64,000 nucleotides of DNA, taken from assembly GCA_022402535.1 (NCBI GenBank), contig JAKRSD010000012.1:1-64000 (forward strand), read 5' to 3'. Position numbers and translations under genes: made by a program. The notes below the pieces were generated by a model. The model searched no databases and was not told the DNA's origin. It saw nothing but the letters and a program-made list of their open reading frames with translations. Each line of letters opens with the position of its first letter. The first letter of the stretch is position 1. This document shows, one piece after another, positions 1 to 8,320 of this stretch. This stretch comes from Flavobacteriales bacterium. Its GTDB lineage: Bacteria > Bacteroidota > Bacteroidia > CAIKAF01.

Positions 1-70
1 ATAATAATGTTAAACAGTAGAGAAAAACGGTCAACATTATTTAGGCATAAACTTCCTGATACTAAAGTCT

Positions 71-91
71 TAATACTTAATACTCAATACT
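71..91. repeat. three tandem heptamers upstream of the thioesterase gene
   Basis: Two exact copies of TAATACT are followed directly by CAATACT, ending 9 bases before the ATG at 101. Short tandem heptamers like this can be a slippage-prone spacer or a protein-binding site. No function can be assigned. No TAnnTTTG -7 box is visible in the 100 bases before the gene. Confidence 0.6.
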
Positions 92-100
92 ATCTAAAAA

Positions 101-547
101 ATGATCTGGTTTACAAAATACACAAGTGATGCGCTGGGATTCATGGGTAAAAGCACCATGATGGAACATCTGGATATTCAGATTACGGAGGTGGGGGATG
201 ATTACCTTTCAGGTTCCATGCCTGTAGATCATCGAACGATTCAACCTGCAGGGCTTTTACACGGCGGAGCCTCGGTGGTTTTGGCTGAAACTTTGGGCAG
301 TATTGCTGCCAATCTGGTGGTTGACCCGGAAAGATTCACCTGCGTGGGACTGGATATTAATGCCAACCATTTAAGAGCCGTTAAATCAGGCCGGGTAATA
401 GGTACAGCACGCCCGGTGCACATAGGCGCTACCACGCATGTGTGGAGTATTGAAATTAAAGATGAACGGGGCAGGATGGTTTGCATCAGCCGTTTGACAA
501 TGGCTATTTTGCAACGCAAAGGAAAAGAACTGGAAAAGTATTTGTAG
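101..547 (+). CDS. menI: hotdog-fold acyl-CoA thioesterase, MenI/YdiI-like
   Basis: A 148-residue hotdog-fold thioesterase. It closely follows Escherichia coli YdiI (MenI) from the MIW start through the LLHGGASVVLAE segment (about residues 52-63), where the Glu is the expected catalytic base, to the INANH and SRLTMAIL segments. MenI hydrolyses 1,4-dihydroxy-2-naphthoyl-CoA in menaquinone synthesis, the main quinone of Bacteroidota, so that role is plausible. The related PaaI/EntH thioesterases are alternatives, because this fold is promiscuous and no other men gene lies in the window. No signal peptide; cytoplasmic. The ATG at 101 gives a length close to the family norm (about 136-150). Confidence 0.8.
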   Translation: MIWFTKYTSDALGFMGKSTMMEHLDIQITEVGDDYLSGSMPVDHRTIQPAGLLHGGASVVLAETLGSIAANLVVDPERFTCVGLDINANHLRAVKSGRVIGTARPVHIGATTHVWSIEIKDERGRMVCISRLTMAILQRKGKELEKYL

Positions 548-576
548 AAATTATAACAAACTGAAATACTTTTTTT

Positions 577-584
577 TATGTTTG
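577..584 (+). promoter_or_regulatory. -7 promoter element for the anchor V/SprB-repeat protein
   Basis: TATGTTTG matches the Bacteroidota sigma-A -7 consensus TAnnTTTG. It lies 18 bases before the ATG at 603. No clear -33 TTG is seen at the usual spacing. Confidence 0.5.
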
Positions 585-602
585 AATTAGAAAATTCATT
601 TC

Positions 603-2480
603 ATGAAAAAAATTGTCAGTTTTTTATTTCTATTCATTGCTTTTGGGATTTTAATTGTAGGTCGCTCCGGAGGGGCAGCAGAAATTCTAAACCAAGGTTA
701 CACGGGGGCTCCCGGTGAAAATACTTGTTCGCAGTGTCATTCAGGAGGTGCTTACGGAACAGTTACTCCACAGATACAGATATTTCAAGAGGGAACATTT
801 ACTCCCGTTACGGCATACACTCCGGGAACAATCTACGATATGCGGGTAACTGTAAATCATTCTGCGGGTTCACCTTCCCGTTTTGGCTTCCAAATGACTG
901 CTTTACGGGCAGCCGGTAATCAGGCCTTGTCGGGTTATTCCAATCTGGGCGCCAATGTTCAGCAAATAACAGCTAATGCCCGAACCTATGTGGAGCAAAA
1001 CGCGGCTTCTATATCTAATCAGTTTACTTTTAAGTGGACAGCCCCTGCCGCAGGAACAGGTAATGTCGTATTCTATGCGGCTGGAAATTGTGTAAATAAT
1101 AATGGAGGATCCAGTGGAGATGTAGCAGGATCTCAAACGCTACAGATTACGGAAGCACTTCCACTGAGTGTGAGCGGAGTAAAAACAAACATTTCCTGCT
1201 ACGGACTAAATAACGGAACGATCAATATTACGGCATCAGGCGGAGCTGGGGGCTATTCCTATTTATGGTCTGACGGAAGCATTTCAGAAGACAGAACAGG
1301 ACTTGCTCCTGGTGCTTATTCTGTTACTGTTACTGATGCCGCTTCTGCAACGGCTTCGGCATCTTTCACCATATTGGAACCGGATTCTATCACGGTGAAC
1401 ACTACTTTTTCATCTATTCTTTGTTTCGGAGGAAGTACTCAGGTATCGGTTACCGCATCAGGAGGAACAGGAACTTATAATGGTACAGGAGTATTTACCG
1501 CTTCATCGGGTTCTTCTTCATTTACGGTAACTGATCAAAATGGATGTTCAAAAACAGTGACAGTGCAGATAGGTCAGCCCGCCCCAATTATTATGGAGGT
1601 AATTACTAACGGTATTATCCCTTGTAACGGTCAGGGGGCTGCCGTAACGGTTACGGCTTCAGGTGGAACGGGCGTTTTAACGGGGTTAGGAAATTTTTCA
1701 ATTTTCACGTCTGGTACTCAATCGTTCACAGTATCTGATGCAAATGGGTGCCAAGTTCAACAATCCGAAAATTTTATCAATTCCAGCGGATTAAGTCTCA
1801 ATTCTCAAATAACTCAACCAACCTGTCTGGATACGTGCTCAGGCGTTTTTACTCCAACTGTTACCACTTCAGGCACTTTTACAGACTCTTTGGTTTATAA
1901 TGAAACAGGTGAAACCCTTAATGTATTTACTTCATTATGCTCCGGAAATTACACTTACCATGCAGTAGATAATGAAGGATGTACACTTACCTATACTTTT
2001 GATATTCTATCTCCTCAAAATCCTTCTGCATCTTTAATTGCCATCAATCCGGCTAACGGTGGAAGTAATGGCAGTATTGACATTTCTGTCAATGGGGGCG
2101 TACCACCTTATACCTATTTATGGTCAGACGGTTCCGATTCTGAAGATTTAACCGGCGCCCCGGCAGGAAATTATACTGTAACAGTAACCGACTCCAATTT
2201 GTGTACGACAATTCTTGAGAACCTCTCAATATGGGATGTATTCAGCATTTCAGAGAATTCAAGTCTTGAGCTTAGCGCTTTTCCAAATCCGTTCAATCAA
2301 CAATTCCGGTTATCGAATGCTCATTATTCTGTTTTGAAAATACAAGATATTCAGGGCAGAAATTTACCATTCACCCAAACCGGGGAACAAGTAGCTCTTG
2401 GAATTGATTTTCGTGGAATCTGCTTTGTATCGGTTCAAACGCCTAGTGGCACAAAAACGATTAAGCTGATTGTCGAATAA
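603..2480 (+). CDS. secreted T9SS cargo protein with choice-of-anchor V domain, CXXCH motif and SprB-like repeats
   Basis: A 625-residue exported protein. A signal peptide (about residues 1-26) precedes a choice-of-anchor V region containing NQGYTGAPGE and then CSQCH, a canonical c-type haem attachment motif (about residues 41-46). Two SprB-like repeats with the core YLWSDGS and the ending Y(S/T)VTVTD lie near residues 190-255 and 485-545, with related beta-rich repeats between them. The last 80 or so residues (ALSAFPNPFNQQF onward) are a type A T9SS sorting domain. It is therefore predicted to cross the outer membrane through T9SS and be displayed or released. The gene has its own -7 box. 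Its stop is three bases from the stop of the convergent ATPase gene. Function unknown; the haem motif is discussed in the findings. Confidence 0.8.
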   Translation: MKKIVSFLFLFIAFGILIVGRSGGAAEILNQGYTGAPGENTCSQCHSGGAYGTVTPQIQIFQEGTFTPVTAYTPGTIYDMRVTVNHSAGSPSRFGFQMTALRAAGNQALSGYSNLGANVQQITANARTYVEQNAASISNQFTFKWTAPAAGTGNVVFYAAGNCVNNNGGSSGDVAGSQTLQITEALPLSVSGVKTNISCYGLNNGTINITASGGAGGYSYLWSDGSISEDRTGLAPGAYSVTVTDAASATASASFTILEPDSITVNTTFSSILCFGGSTQVSVTASGGTGTYNGTGVFTASSGSSSFTVTDQNGCSKTVTVQIGQPAPIIMEVITNGIIPCNGQGAAVTVTASGGTGVLTGLGNFSIFTSGTQSFTVSDANGCQVQQSENFINSSGLSLNSQITQPTCLDTCSGVFTPTVTTSGTFTDSLVYNETGETLNVFTSLCSGNYTYHAVDNEGCTLTYTFDILSPQNPSASLIAINPANGGSNGSIDISVNGGVPPYTYLWSDGSDSEDLTGAPAGNYTVTVTDSNLCTTILENLSIWDVFSISENSSLELSAFPNPFNQQFRLSNAHYSVLKIQDIQGRNLPFTQTGEQVALGIDFRGICFVSVQTPSGTKTIKLIVE

Positions 2481-2483
2481 AAA

Positions 2484-3953
2484 TTATTCCGAATCATCAT
2501 CCTGGTTCAAAATCGAACCCAATATATCTTTAAACAAGGTTCCATCCGTGTCTGTATGGCAGGAAATAACCGAATATTGACTGAGTCCGAATAAGACAAA
2601 CTCCATCAAAAGATATAGTTCTTCATTGGTTGAATTGGGATGATATTTAAGCACACAGGCTTTTAAACCCGGAATTGAATCCAATATTTGTTGGTATTCT
2701 TCTTTCGATGAATCTACAAAAAATTCGGCCATGTTACCATTGCCAAACCATTCTGCAATAGGCAGATAAGGATTTTCTTCTTTTTTGCGTTTGATTCGTT
2801 CAGGACTTGGAAACCATTGGGCAAAAAGCGTTTTTATCGCATTTCCGGTAAGATGGCCTGCCACTTTGGATGGCCCTTCCAAATCGCCTTCATACATCAA
2901 CTCCACTTTACCGTTTACGGCAGGGGTTATGCCCGATAAGTCAGAGATACGGACGAAACCCTTCTTTTCGCAGGTTTTTAATAATCTCCATTCTGCCGTA
3001 CTTACGGCAAGCTCGCGTGCCGTTAAGGTTAACCGGGCAGAAATTCCGCTTTTCGGATCCACAAATTCACTTTTTCGTCCTTCAACTGCAATTTGTTCAA
3101 TGATGTCTTTTATCAGGTCTGAAACGGTAATCCGTTCAGCCTGTTCCGGCAACACATGGGCTTCAGCATCGGTTATTTTCCGGCTGATTTCTATCGTATG
3201 CGGATAGTGGGTGAGAATCTGACTTTCAATGCGATCTTTTAATGGCGTAATGATGCTTCCGCGTTGGGTATAATCTTCGGGATTGGCTGTAAACACAAAT
3301 TGAATATCTAACGGAAGTCTCAATTTGAAACCCCGGATCTGAATATCGCCTTCCTGCAAAATATTCAACAGCGCCACCTGAATGCGTGCCTGTAAATCAG
3401 GTAGTTCGTTAATGACAAAAATGCCACGATGGGCCCGCGGCACCAAACCATAATGAATTACTTCCGGGTCTGAAAAAGACAATTTAAGATTTGAGGCTTT
3501 TATGGGATCTAAATCTCCGATCAAATCTGCCACCGAAACATCGGGCGTGGCGAGTTTTTCGGTATAACGTTCATTGCGGTGAAGCCAAGATATGGGTAGA
3601 TCATCACCTTCAGTAAGTATTCGCTGACGTGAATGTTCCGTAATCGGATGCAATGGATCTTCATTGAGTTCCGAACCGGTAATTACAGGTACATATTCAT
3701 CCAACAGGTTCACCATCAGCCTTGCCATTCGGGTTTTTGCCTGCCCGCGTAACCCTAAAAAGTTAATATTATGACCAGCCAGAATGGCTCTTTCCACCTG
3801 TGGAATAACCGTGTTTTCGTATCCAAATATTCCGGGAAACGGATTTTCGCCCTCACACAGCAACATAAGCAGGTTCTTACGCAATTCCTGTTTTATGGTC
3901 AGGGATTTATAGCCTGATTTTTTGAGTTCTCCCAGTGTTATCGCTTGATTCAT
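2484..3953 (-). CDS. AAA+ ATPase of the magnesium chelatase ChlI/MoxR type
   Basis: A 489-residue cytoplasmic AAA+ ATPase. Walker A is the variant GLRGQAKTR near residue 70. A long insert with DLIGDLDPIKA follows, then GIFVINELPDL (Walker B region) and the sensor-type segment VFTANPEDYTQRG, the arrangement seen in ChlI/BchI-like ATPases. Such proteins usually work with a von Willebrand factor A partner to remodel or insert cofactors into other complexes. No VWA gene adjoins it here. The frame extends to a TTG at 3959, but the ATG at 3953 is the likelier start. A near-consensus -7 box (TACCTTTA on the reverse strand, 3968-3975) lies just upstream. The target complex is unknown. Confidence 0.75.
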   Translation of the reverse strand: MNQAITLGELKKSGYKSLTIKQELRKNLLMLLCEGENPFPGIFGYENTVIPQVERAILAGHNINFLGLRGQAKTRMARLMVNLLDEYVPVITGSELNEDPLHPITEHSRQRILTEGDDLPISWLHRNERYTEKLATPDVSVADLIGDLDPIKASNLKLSFSDPEVIHYGLVPRAHRGIFVINELPDLQARIQVALLNILQEGDIQIRGFKLRLPLDIQFVFTANPEDYTQRGSIITPLKDRIESQILTHYPHTIEISRKITDAEAHVLPEQAERITVSDLIKDIIEQIAVEGRKSEFVDPKSGISARLTLTARELAVSTAEWRLLKTCEKKGFVRISDLSGITPAVNGKVELMYEGDLEGPSKVAGHLTGNAIKTLFAQWFPSPERIKRKKEENPYLPIAEWFGNGNMAEFFVDSSKEEYQQILDSIPGLKACVLKYHPNSTNEELYLLMEFVLFGLSQYSVISCHTDTDGTLFKDILGSILNQDDDSE

Positions 3954-4129
3954 TTCCAAGTTTTTGATAAAGGTAACAAGCCCTTCGAAAGTATTGTTTG
4001 AAGAGAAGGTAATCTTATGCTAATTCCAACATTTTGTTCATTCATCGGTTAAAATTACTTTAAAATGATATTTGGGGTATTTGAAATTGATACCTTTCCG
4101 TTCTAATTCAAACCAATCAGATTTCTGTT

Positions 4130-5830
4130 ATGATGAATACTAAGTATTTCTCCCTCTTTTTTATCGGTCTGGTATTTTATGGCTATGCTTCCGCACAAAA
4201 AGAATCTCCTTCATTTAAGTATGCCGTATTTTTTAAGGATAAGGCCAATTCTCCTTACTCTATAGATAATCCGGAAGCATTCCTTAGTACAAGAGCCATA
4301 GAGCGCCGGAACAAAAGCGGAATTCGTATTGCCGAAAGTGATTTACCCGTAAATCCAAGTTACATTAAACAAGTATTATCCTTAGGATTTACCTATTACG
4401 GTAAAGCAAACTGGAACAATTACATCATTGTAGGAACGAATGATGAAAAACTGGCTGACAAAGCCAAGAAATTATCATCTGTGAAAGAGGTAAAAGAAAT
4501 TTACAGTCAAAAGTTGGCTAAAAAAGATTTTTTGGGTTCGCTGATGGAAGAAATGGCCAAAACAGAGAAAAAATCATCCACTACGGGTGATAATTTGCAG
4601 TCGTTGGCATTTTGGGATTATGGTACATCGATGAATCAGGTAAGTATGCTCGGTATTGATTACATGCATGCAAAAGGCTACACGGGCGAAGGGATGATTA
4701 TTGCCATTCTCGATGGCGGATTTTACAAAGTAGATGAATTGGCGCCTTTTTATTCGCTTCGCGAGAATAACCAAATTTTGGCCACCTGGGATTTTGTGAT
4801 GAACGAAGCCTCTGTGTATGAAGATAATTCTCACGGAATGTCGGTATTGTCTTGCATTGCAGGCGTTAAACAAGGTCAGTTGATTGGAACCGGACCTAAA
4901 GCCAAATTTTTCCTGCTTCGCTCGGAAGATGCCGCTACCGAAACCATTGCCGAAATGTATTACTGGGAAGCTGCTGCCGTTTGGGCCGACAGTGCGGGAG
5001 CAGACATCATCAACAGTTCATTGGGGTATACTAAATTCGATAATGGAATTGGCGATTTAACCTATGCCGATATGAACGGAAACACCTCGGTGGTAACTAA
5101 AGCGGCAGATATGGCTGCTTCTAAAGGTATTCTGGTGGTAAACAGCGCCGGAAATGAAGGTGCCGGCCCCTGGAAATATATCGGCGCCCCTGCTGACGGG
5201 GACAGTGTGCTCTCCATCGGAGCGGTAAATAAAGATCGTAAAATTGCCGGATTTAGCTCGCGCGGGCCCACTTACGATGGAAGAATTAAACCTAATGTTT
5301 GTGCCGTAGGCGAGGGGACTTTGGTTTCCAATACTTCAGGAAACATTAATTATTCCAACGGGACCAGCTTTTCAGGTCCATTGATTGCCGGAGCCGCAGC
5401 CTGTTTATGGCAGGCAAATCCTTCCAAATCCAATATGGAAATTTATCGGGCCATTGAAAAAAGTGCCCATAAATACGATAACCCGGACAATAACTTTGGG
5501 TATGGAATTCCCAATTTTGGATATGCCGATATGATTCTCAAAAATCAGACGGCAGACAGTTTTTATGATAAACAAACGCTGCTCACATACCCAAATCCGG
5601 TAAAAGAGGATGAGGCTTTTGTAGATTTCTTTGCCATGTTGGATGGTTCTGTTTCGGTTAAAGTAAGTGATATGAGTGGCGTTACCGTATTTGAAAAACA
5701 AGTATCGGTTTTTAAGCAGACACTGAACCGAATACAACTCAAGTTTCCAGTTCCTATGAGAAGCGGAACGTATGTGGTATCCATTTCCGAAGGCTCTAAA
5801 ACATTCACCGGGAAATTTGTGAAGCAATAA
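4130..5830 (+). CDS. secreted subtilisin-like S8 serine protease with type A T9SS sorting domain
   Basis: A 566-residue exported peptidase. A signal peptide ends near residue 22 (SAQ). An inhibitor/propeptide-like segment follows, then the subtilase catalytic domain with Asp195 (AILDGGF), His235 (NSHGMSV), oxyanion Asn342 (NSAGNEG) and Ser413 (NGTSFSGP), so the triad is complete. The C-terminal 80 residues (TYPNPVKEDEAF onward) form a type A T9SS sorting domain. Predicted to act extracellularly or on the cell surface, in nutrient proteolysis or processing of surface proteins; the substrate is unknown. Its TAA overlaps the next gene's ATG by one base, so the two genes may be cotranslated. It diverges from the AAA+ ATPase gene across 176 bases that hold no clear consensus -7 box for this gene. 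Confidence 0.88.
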   Translation: MMNTKYFSLFFIGLVFYGYASAQKESPSFKYAVFFKDKANSPYSIDNPEAFLSTRAIERRNKSGIRIAESDLPVNPSYIKQVLSLGFTYYGKANWNNYIIVGTNDEKLADKAKKLSSVKEVKEIYSQKLAKKDFLGSLMEEMAKTEKKSSTTGDNLQSLAFWDYGTSMNQVSMLGIDYMHAKGYTGEGMIIAILDGGFYKVDELAPFYSLRENNQILATWDFVMNEASVYEDNSHGMSVLSCIAGVKQGQLIGTGPKAKFFLLRSEDAATETIAEMYYWEAAAVWADSAGADIINSSLGYTKFDNGIGDLTYADMNGNTSVVTKAADMAASKGILVVNSAGNEGAGPWKYIGAPADGDSVLSIGAVNKDRKIAGFSSRGPTYDGRIKPNVCAVGEGTLVSNTSGNINYSNGTSFSGPLIAGAAACLWQANPSKSNMEIYRAIEKSAHKYDNPDNNFGYGIPNFGYADMILKNQTADSFYDKQTLLTYPNPVKEDEAFVDFFAMLDGSVSVKVSDMSGVTVFEKQVSVFKQTLNRIQLKFPVPMRSGTYVVSISEGSKTFTGKFVKQ

Positions 5831-6471
5831 TGAAGGTGGAAATTTGGAGCGATGTGGTTTGCCCTTTTTGCTACATCGGCAAAAGAAGATTTGAGGAAGC
5901 GCTGAACCGGTTTGAATTTAAAGATCAGATTGAAGTGGTTTGGAAAAGTTTTTTGCTGAACCCCGATCAGATAACCCGAACCGATATTTCCGTAAAGGAG
6001 TATCTGGCTGAATCAAAAGGCTGGACGTTGGAATATACCACTGAAATGCAGGATTATGTGGTAAAAATGGCTGCGGATGCGGGTTTACATTACGATTTTG
6101 ACAAAGCCGTTGTAGCCAATTCCACCGATGCCCATCGTTTTATTCAGTTTGCCAAAAAGCAAGGAAAAGGCGATGAAGCTGAAGAAGCCTTATTCAATGC
6201 CTATTTCACAGATGGGAAAAATATTGCAGACCACGCCATTCTGGCGGAATTGGGGGAATCCTTAGGATTTGAAAAATCTGAAATGCTTGAAATGCTCAGT
6301 ACGGACGCTTATACCGCTGAAATACAAAATGATATCTATGAAGCCCGTCAGATAGGGGTGAAAGGCGTTCCTTATTTTGTGTTTAACGACCGGTATGCAG
6401 TTTCGGGTGCACAGCCTGCAGATACCTTTTTGGGGGCATTAAACAAGGCTTTTTCAGAGATGGCGCAATAG
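5830..6471 (+). CDS. DsbA-family thiol oxidoreductase (FrnE-like)
   Basis: A 213-residue thioredoxin-fold protein of the DsbA/FrnE group. The redox motif CPFC is at residues 11-14, right after the first strand. A helical insert follows, and the cis-Pro loop is GVKGVPYFVFN near residues 177-187. There is no signal peptide, so it probably acts in the cytoplasm as a disulfide oxidoreductase or isomerase, or in glutathione/2-hydroxychromene-type chemistry. It starts inside the stop codon of the subtilase gene (TAATG), which suggests translational coupling. The functional link to that exported protease is unclear because the compartments differ. Confidence 0.85.
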   Translation: MKVEIWSDVVCPFCYIGKRRFEEALNRFEFKDQIEVVWKSFLLNPDQITRTDISVKEYLAESKGWTLEYTTEMQDYVVKMAADAGLHYDFDKAVVANSTDAHRFIQFAKKQGKGDEAEEALFNAYFTDGKNIADHAILAELGESLGFEKSEMLEMLSTDAYTAEIQNDIYEARQIGVKGVPYFVFNDRYAVSGAQPADTFLGALNKAFSEMAQ

Positions 6472-6578
6472 TTTTTGACATTACATTTTTTCTGCAATAG
6501 ATGGCATTTTTTGCATTTTTCCTGCAAAAAGAAACGGTTCTATTCTATCAAATCAGTTATGTAATTACATTCGTCCTT

Positions 6579-7688
6579 ATGAAACCAGAAACAGCCGCCA
6601 TACACGCCGGGAATTTCCCCGATGAGACGAATCATCCGGCAATACAATCTATTACAACAGCTACTACATTTGACCGTTCCACACCGGGACAACATTTATA
6701 CACCCGGGCCTCCAATCCCAACCGAGATGCATTGGAAAACGTCCTGGCCCAGCTTGAGTTTGGAGCGGAAGCCGCAGCCTTCAGTTCAGGAAATGCCGCC
6801 GGAATGGCGGTGATGCAGGCGCTCAAACCGGGCAGTCATGTGATTATGCCTGCTGATATGTATCATGGCTTGCGTTGGCAGATTAATGCGCTGTTTAAGG
6901 ATATTCTGGATATTTCTTATGTGGATTTAACCCAACTTCTGGAACTGGAAAATCATATTAAATCCACCACAGCCTTAATTTGGGTTGAAACGCCATCTAA
7001 TCCGCTGCTTACGGTTACGGATATTACTTCCATTTGTGAAATAGCCCACCGGCGGAATATAAAAGTCGTTTGTGATAATACCTTGGCATCACCGGTTTGC
7101 CAGAATCCCTTGAATTTGGGTGCCGACATCGTGATGCATTCCACCACCAAGTGGCTGGGAGGACACAGTGATATACTCGGCGGGGCATTAATCACTAAAG
7201 AAAAGGACGAATTTTGGGAAACCATACGAAATGTGCAGCGTTTAGGCGGGGCAGTTCCTTCTCCGTTTGATTGTTATATGTTGGTCAGAAGCATTAAAAC
7301 CTTGTATTACCGCATGCGCGGTCACTTATTCAATACCGAAAAATTAACCCTGTTTTTAAGCAATCACCCCAAGGTAGAAAAGGTGTTTTATCCCGGTCTG
7401 CTTTCTCATCCCGGGCACGATATTGCCCAAAAACAGATGAATGGGTATGGCGCTTTGTTTTCTTTTTTGGTAAAAGGAGGCGCCGCTGAAGCCGATAAAG
7501 TAGTGGCCGGACTGAACTATTTTACACACGCCACCAGCCTTGGTGGAGTGGAAAGCCTCATCGAGCGAAGGGCTTCGGTAGAAGGACCCGATACCAAAAC
7601 ACCCCAGAATTTACTTCGTGTTTCGGTAGGTCTGGAACATATTGAAGACTTGATTTCCGATATGGATTCGGCCTTGGCTGTTATTTAA
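6579..7688 (+). CDS. PLP-dependent trans-sulfuration enzyme (cystathionine gamma-synthase/lyase family)
   Basis: A 369-residue enzyme of the Cys/Met metabolism PLP family. It starts at MKPETAAIHAG, has the typical TRASNPNR phosphate-binding segment, and carries the PLP lysine in STTKWLGGHSD. The C-terminal LGGVESLIERRAS and LRVSVGLEHIEDLI segments are also diagnostic. The frame is open up to 6501, but those 26 residues lack family similarity. A near-consensus -7 box (TACATTCG, 6565-6572) lies just before the ATG at 6579, so 6579 is preferred. Cystathionine gamma-synthase, cystathionine beta- or gamma-lyase and methionine gamma-lyase cannot be separated by eye. It overlaps the convergent pdeM gene by 8 bases. 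Confidence 0.85.
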   Translation: MKPETAAIHAGNFPDETNHPAIQSITTATTFDRSTPGQHLYTRASNPNRDALENVLAQLEFGAEAAAFSSGNAAGMAVMQALKPGSHVIMPADMYHGLRWQINALFKDILDISYVDLTQLLELENHIKSTTALIWVETPSNPLLTVTDITSICEIAHRRNIKVVCDNTLASPVCQNPLNLGADIVMHSTTKWLGGHSDILGGALITKEKDEFWETIRNVQRLGGAVPSPFDCYMLVRSIKTLYYRMRGHLFNTEKLTLFLSNHPKVEKVFYPGLLSHPGHDIAQKQMNGYGALFSFLVKGGAAEADKVVAGLNYFTHATSLGGVESLIERRASVEGPDTKTPQNLLRVSVGLEHIEDLISDMDSALAVI

Positions 7689-8319
7689 TTTCAACCATTA
7701 CATTTTCCGCCACGGCAAAGAGGCGCTCCCCGGGTTTGGCCTTTACTTCATATCCACCGGTAAAATAGCCGAATCCGGGTAAAATCAATTGTTTTTTACG
7801 CATGTAAAAGCAGGGAAGCCGCAGCCGTAACCCACGTTTGCGCAACACGCTTACGGGATGTATATGTCCGCATAAGGTAAAAGAATCATCATCCGTTTCA
7901 TCGGCAGGATCGTGCGTAAGCAAAAGGGAATTTAGATTCAAAGCCCCGGTATGCATTACCAAATGCTGCGGAAAGGAAAACAAGGGCATAGAACGGTCGT
8001 GGTTACCCAAAATTACTTCTACCTTAAGTTTCTGATTTTCTTGCAGCCAGGTAAAAAATAAATCCCATTCTTCGTTGGGGGTACTGTGAAATAAATCACC
8101 CAAAATGTACAGTTTATCGGGTGTTTTCATATCAATGAGCTGATTCAGTCGCTGAAAATTATCCTGCATGGCCTCTTGCGGAACGGGAATTCCTTCCCGC
8201 CGGAAATGGGCAATTTTACCCACATGCACATCACTGATAAGCAAGGCATTCTGCTCTTTCCAAAACACCGCTTTCTGCGGCATCAGTTCCAAGGTTTGGG
8301 ATTGACAGTGAATGAGCAT
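7681..8319 (-). CDS. pdeM: ligase-associated DNA damage response phosphoesterase PdeM
   Basis: A 212-residue calcineurin-like metallophosphoesterase. The metal-binding motifs appear in order: DVHVG (Asp30, His32), GDLFHS, GNHD and CGHIHP. In many bacteria this protein is encoded with an Lhr-like helicase, an ATP-dependent DNA ligase and an MBL/beta-CASP exonuclease, and here it is the last gene of exactly that set. It begins one base after the helicase stop. It is expected to remove phosphodiesters or process DNA/RNA ends for the ligase; its physiological substrate is not settled. Confidence 0.9.
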   Translation of the reverse strand: MLIHCQSQTLELMPQKAVFWKEQNALLISDVHVGKIAHFRREGIPVPQEAMQDNFQRLNQLIDMKTPDKLYILGDLFHSTPNEEWDLFFTWLQENQKLKVEVILGNHDRSMPLFSFPQHLVMHTGALNLNSLLLTHDPADETDDDSFTLCGHIHPVSVLRKRGLRLRLPCFYMRKKQLILPGFGYFTGGYEVKAKPGERLFAVAENVMVEIK

Positions 8320-8320
8320 T

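Noticed and set aside
6501-6578. 26-residue N-terminal extension of the PLP enzyme
   Set aside because: It has no family similarity, and a near-consensus -7 box lies inside it, directly before the ATG at 6579.
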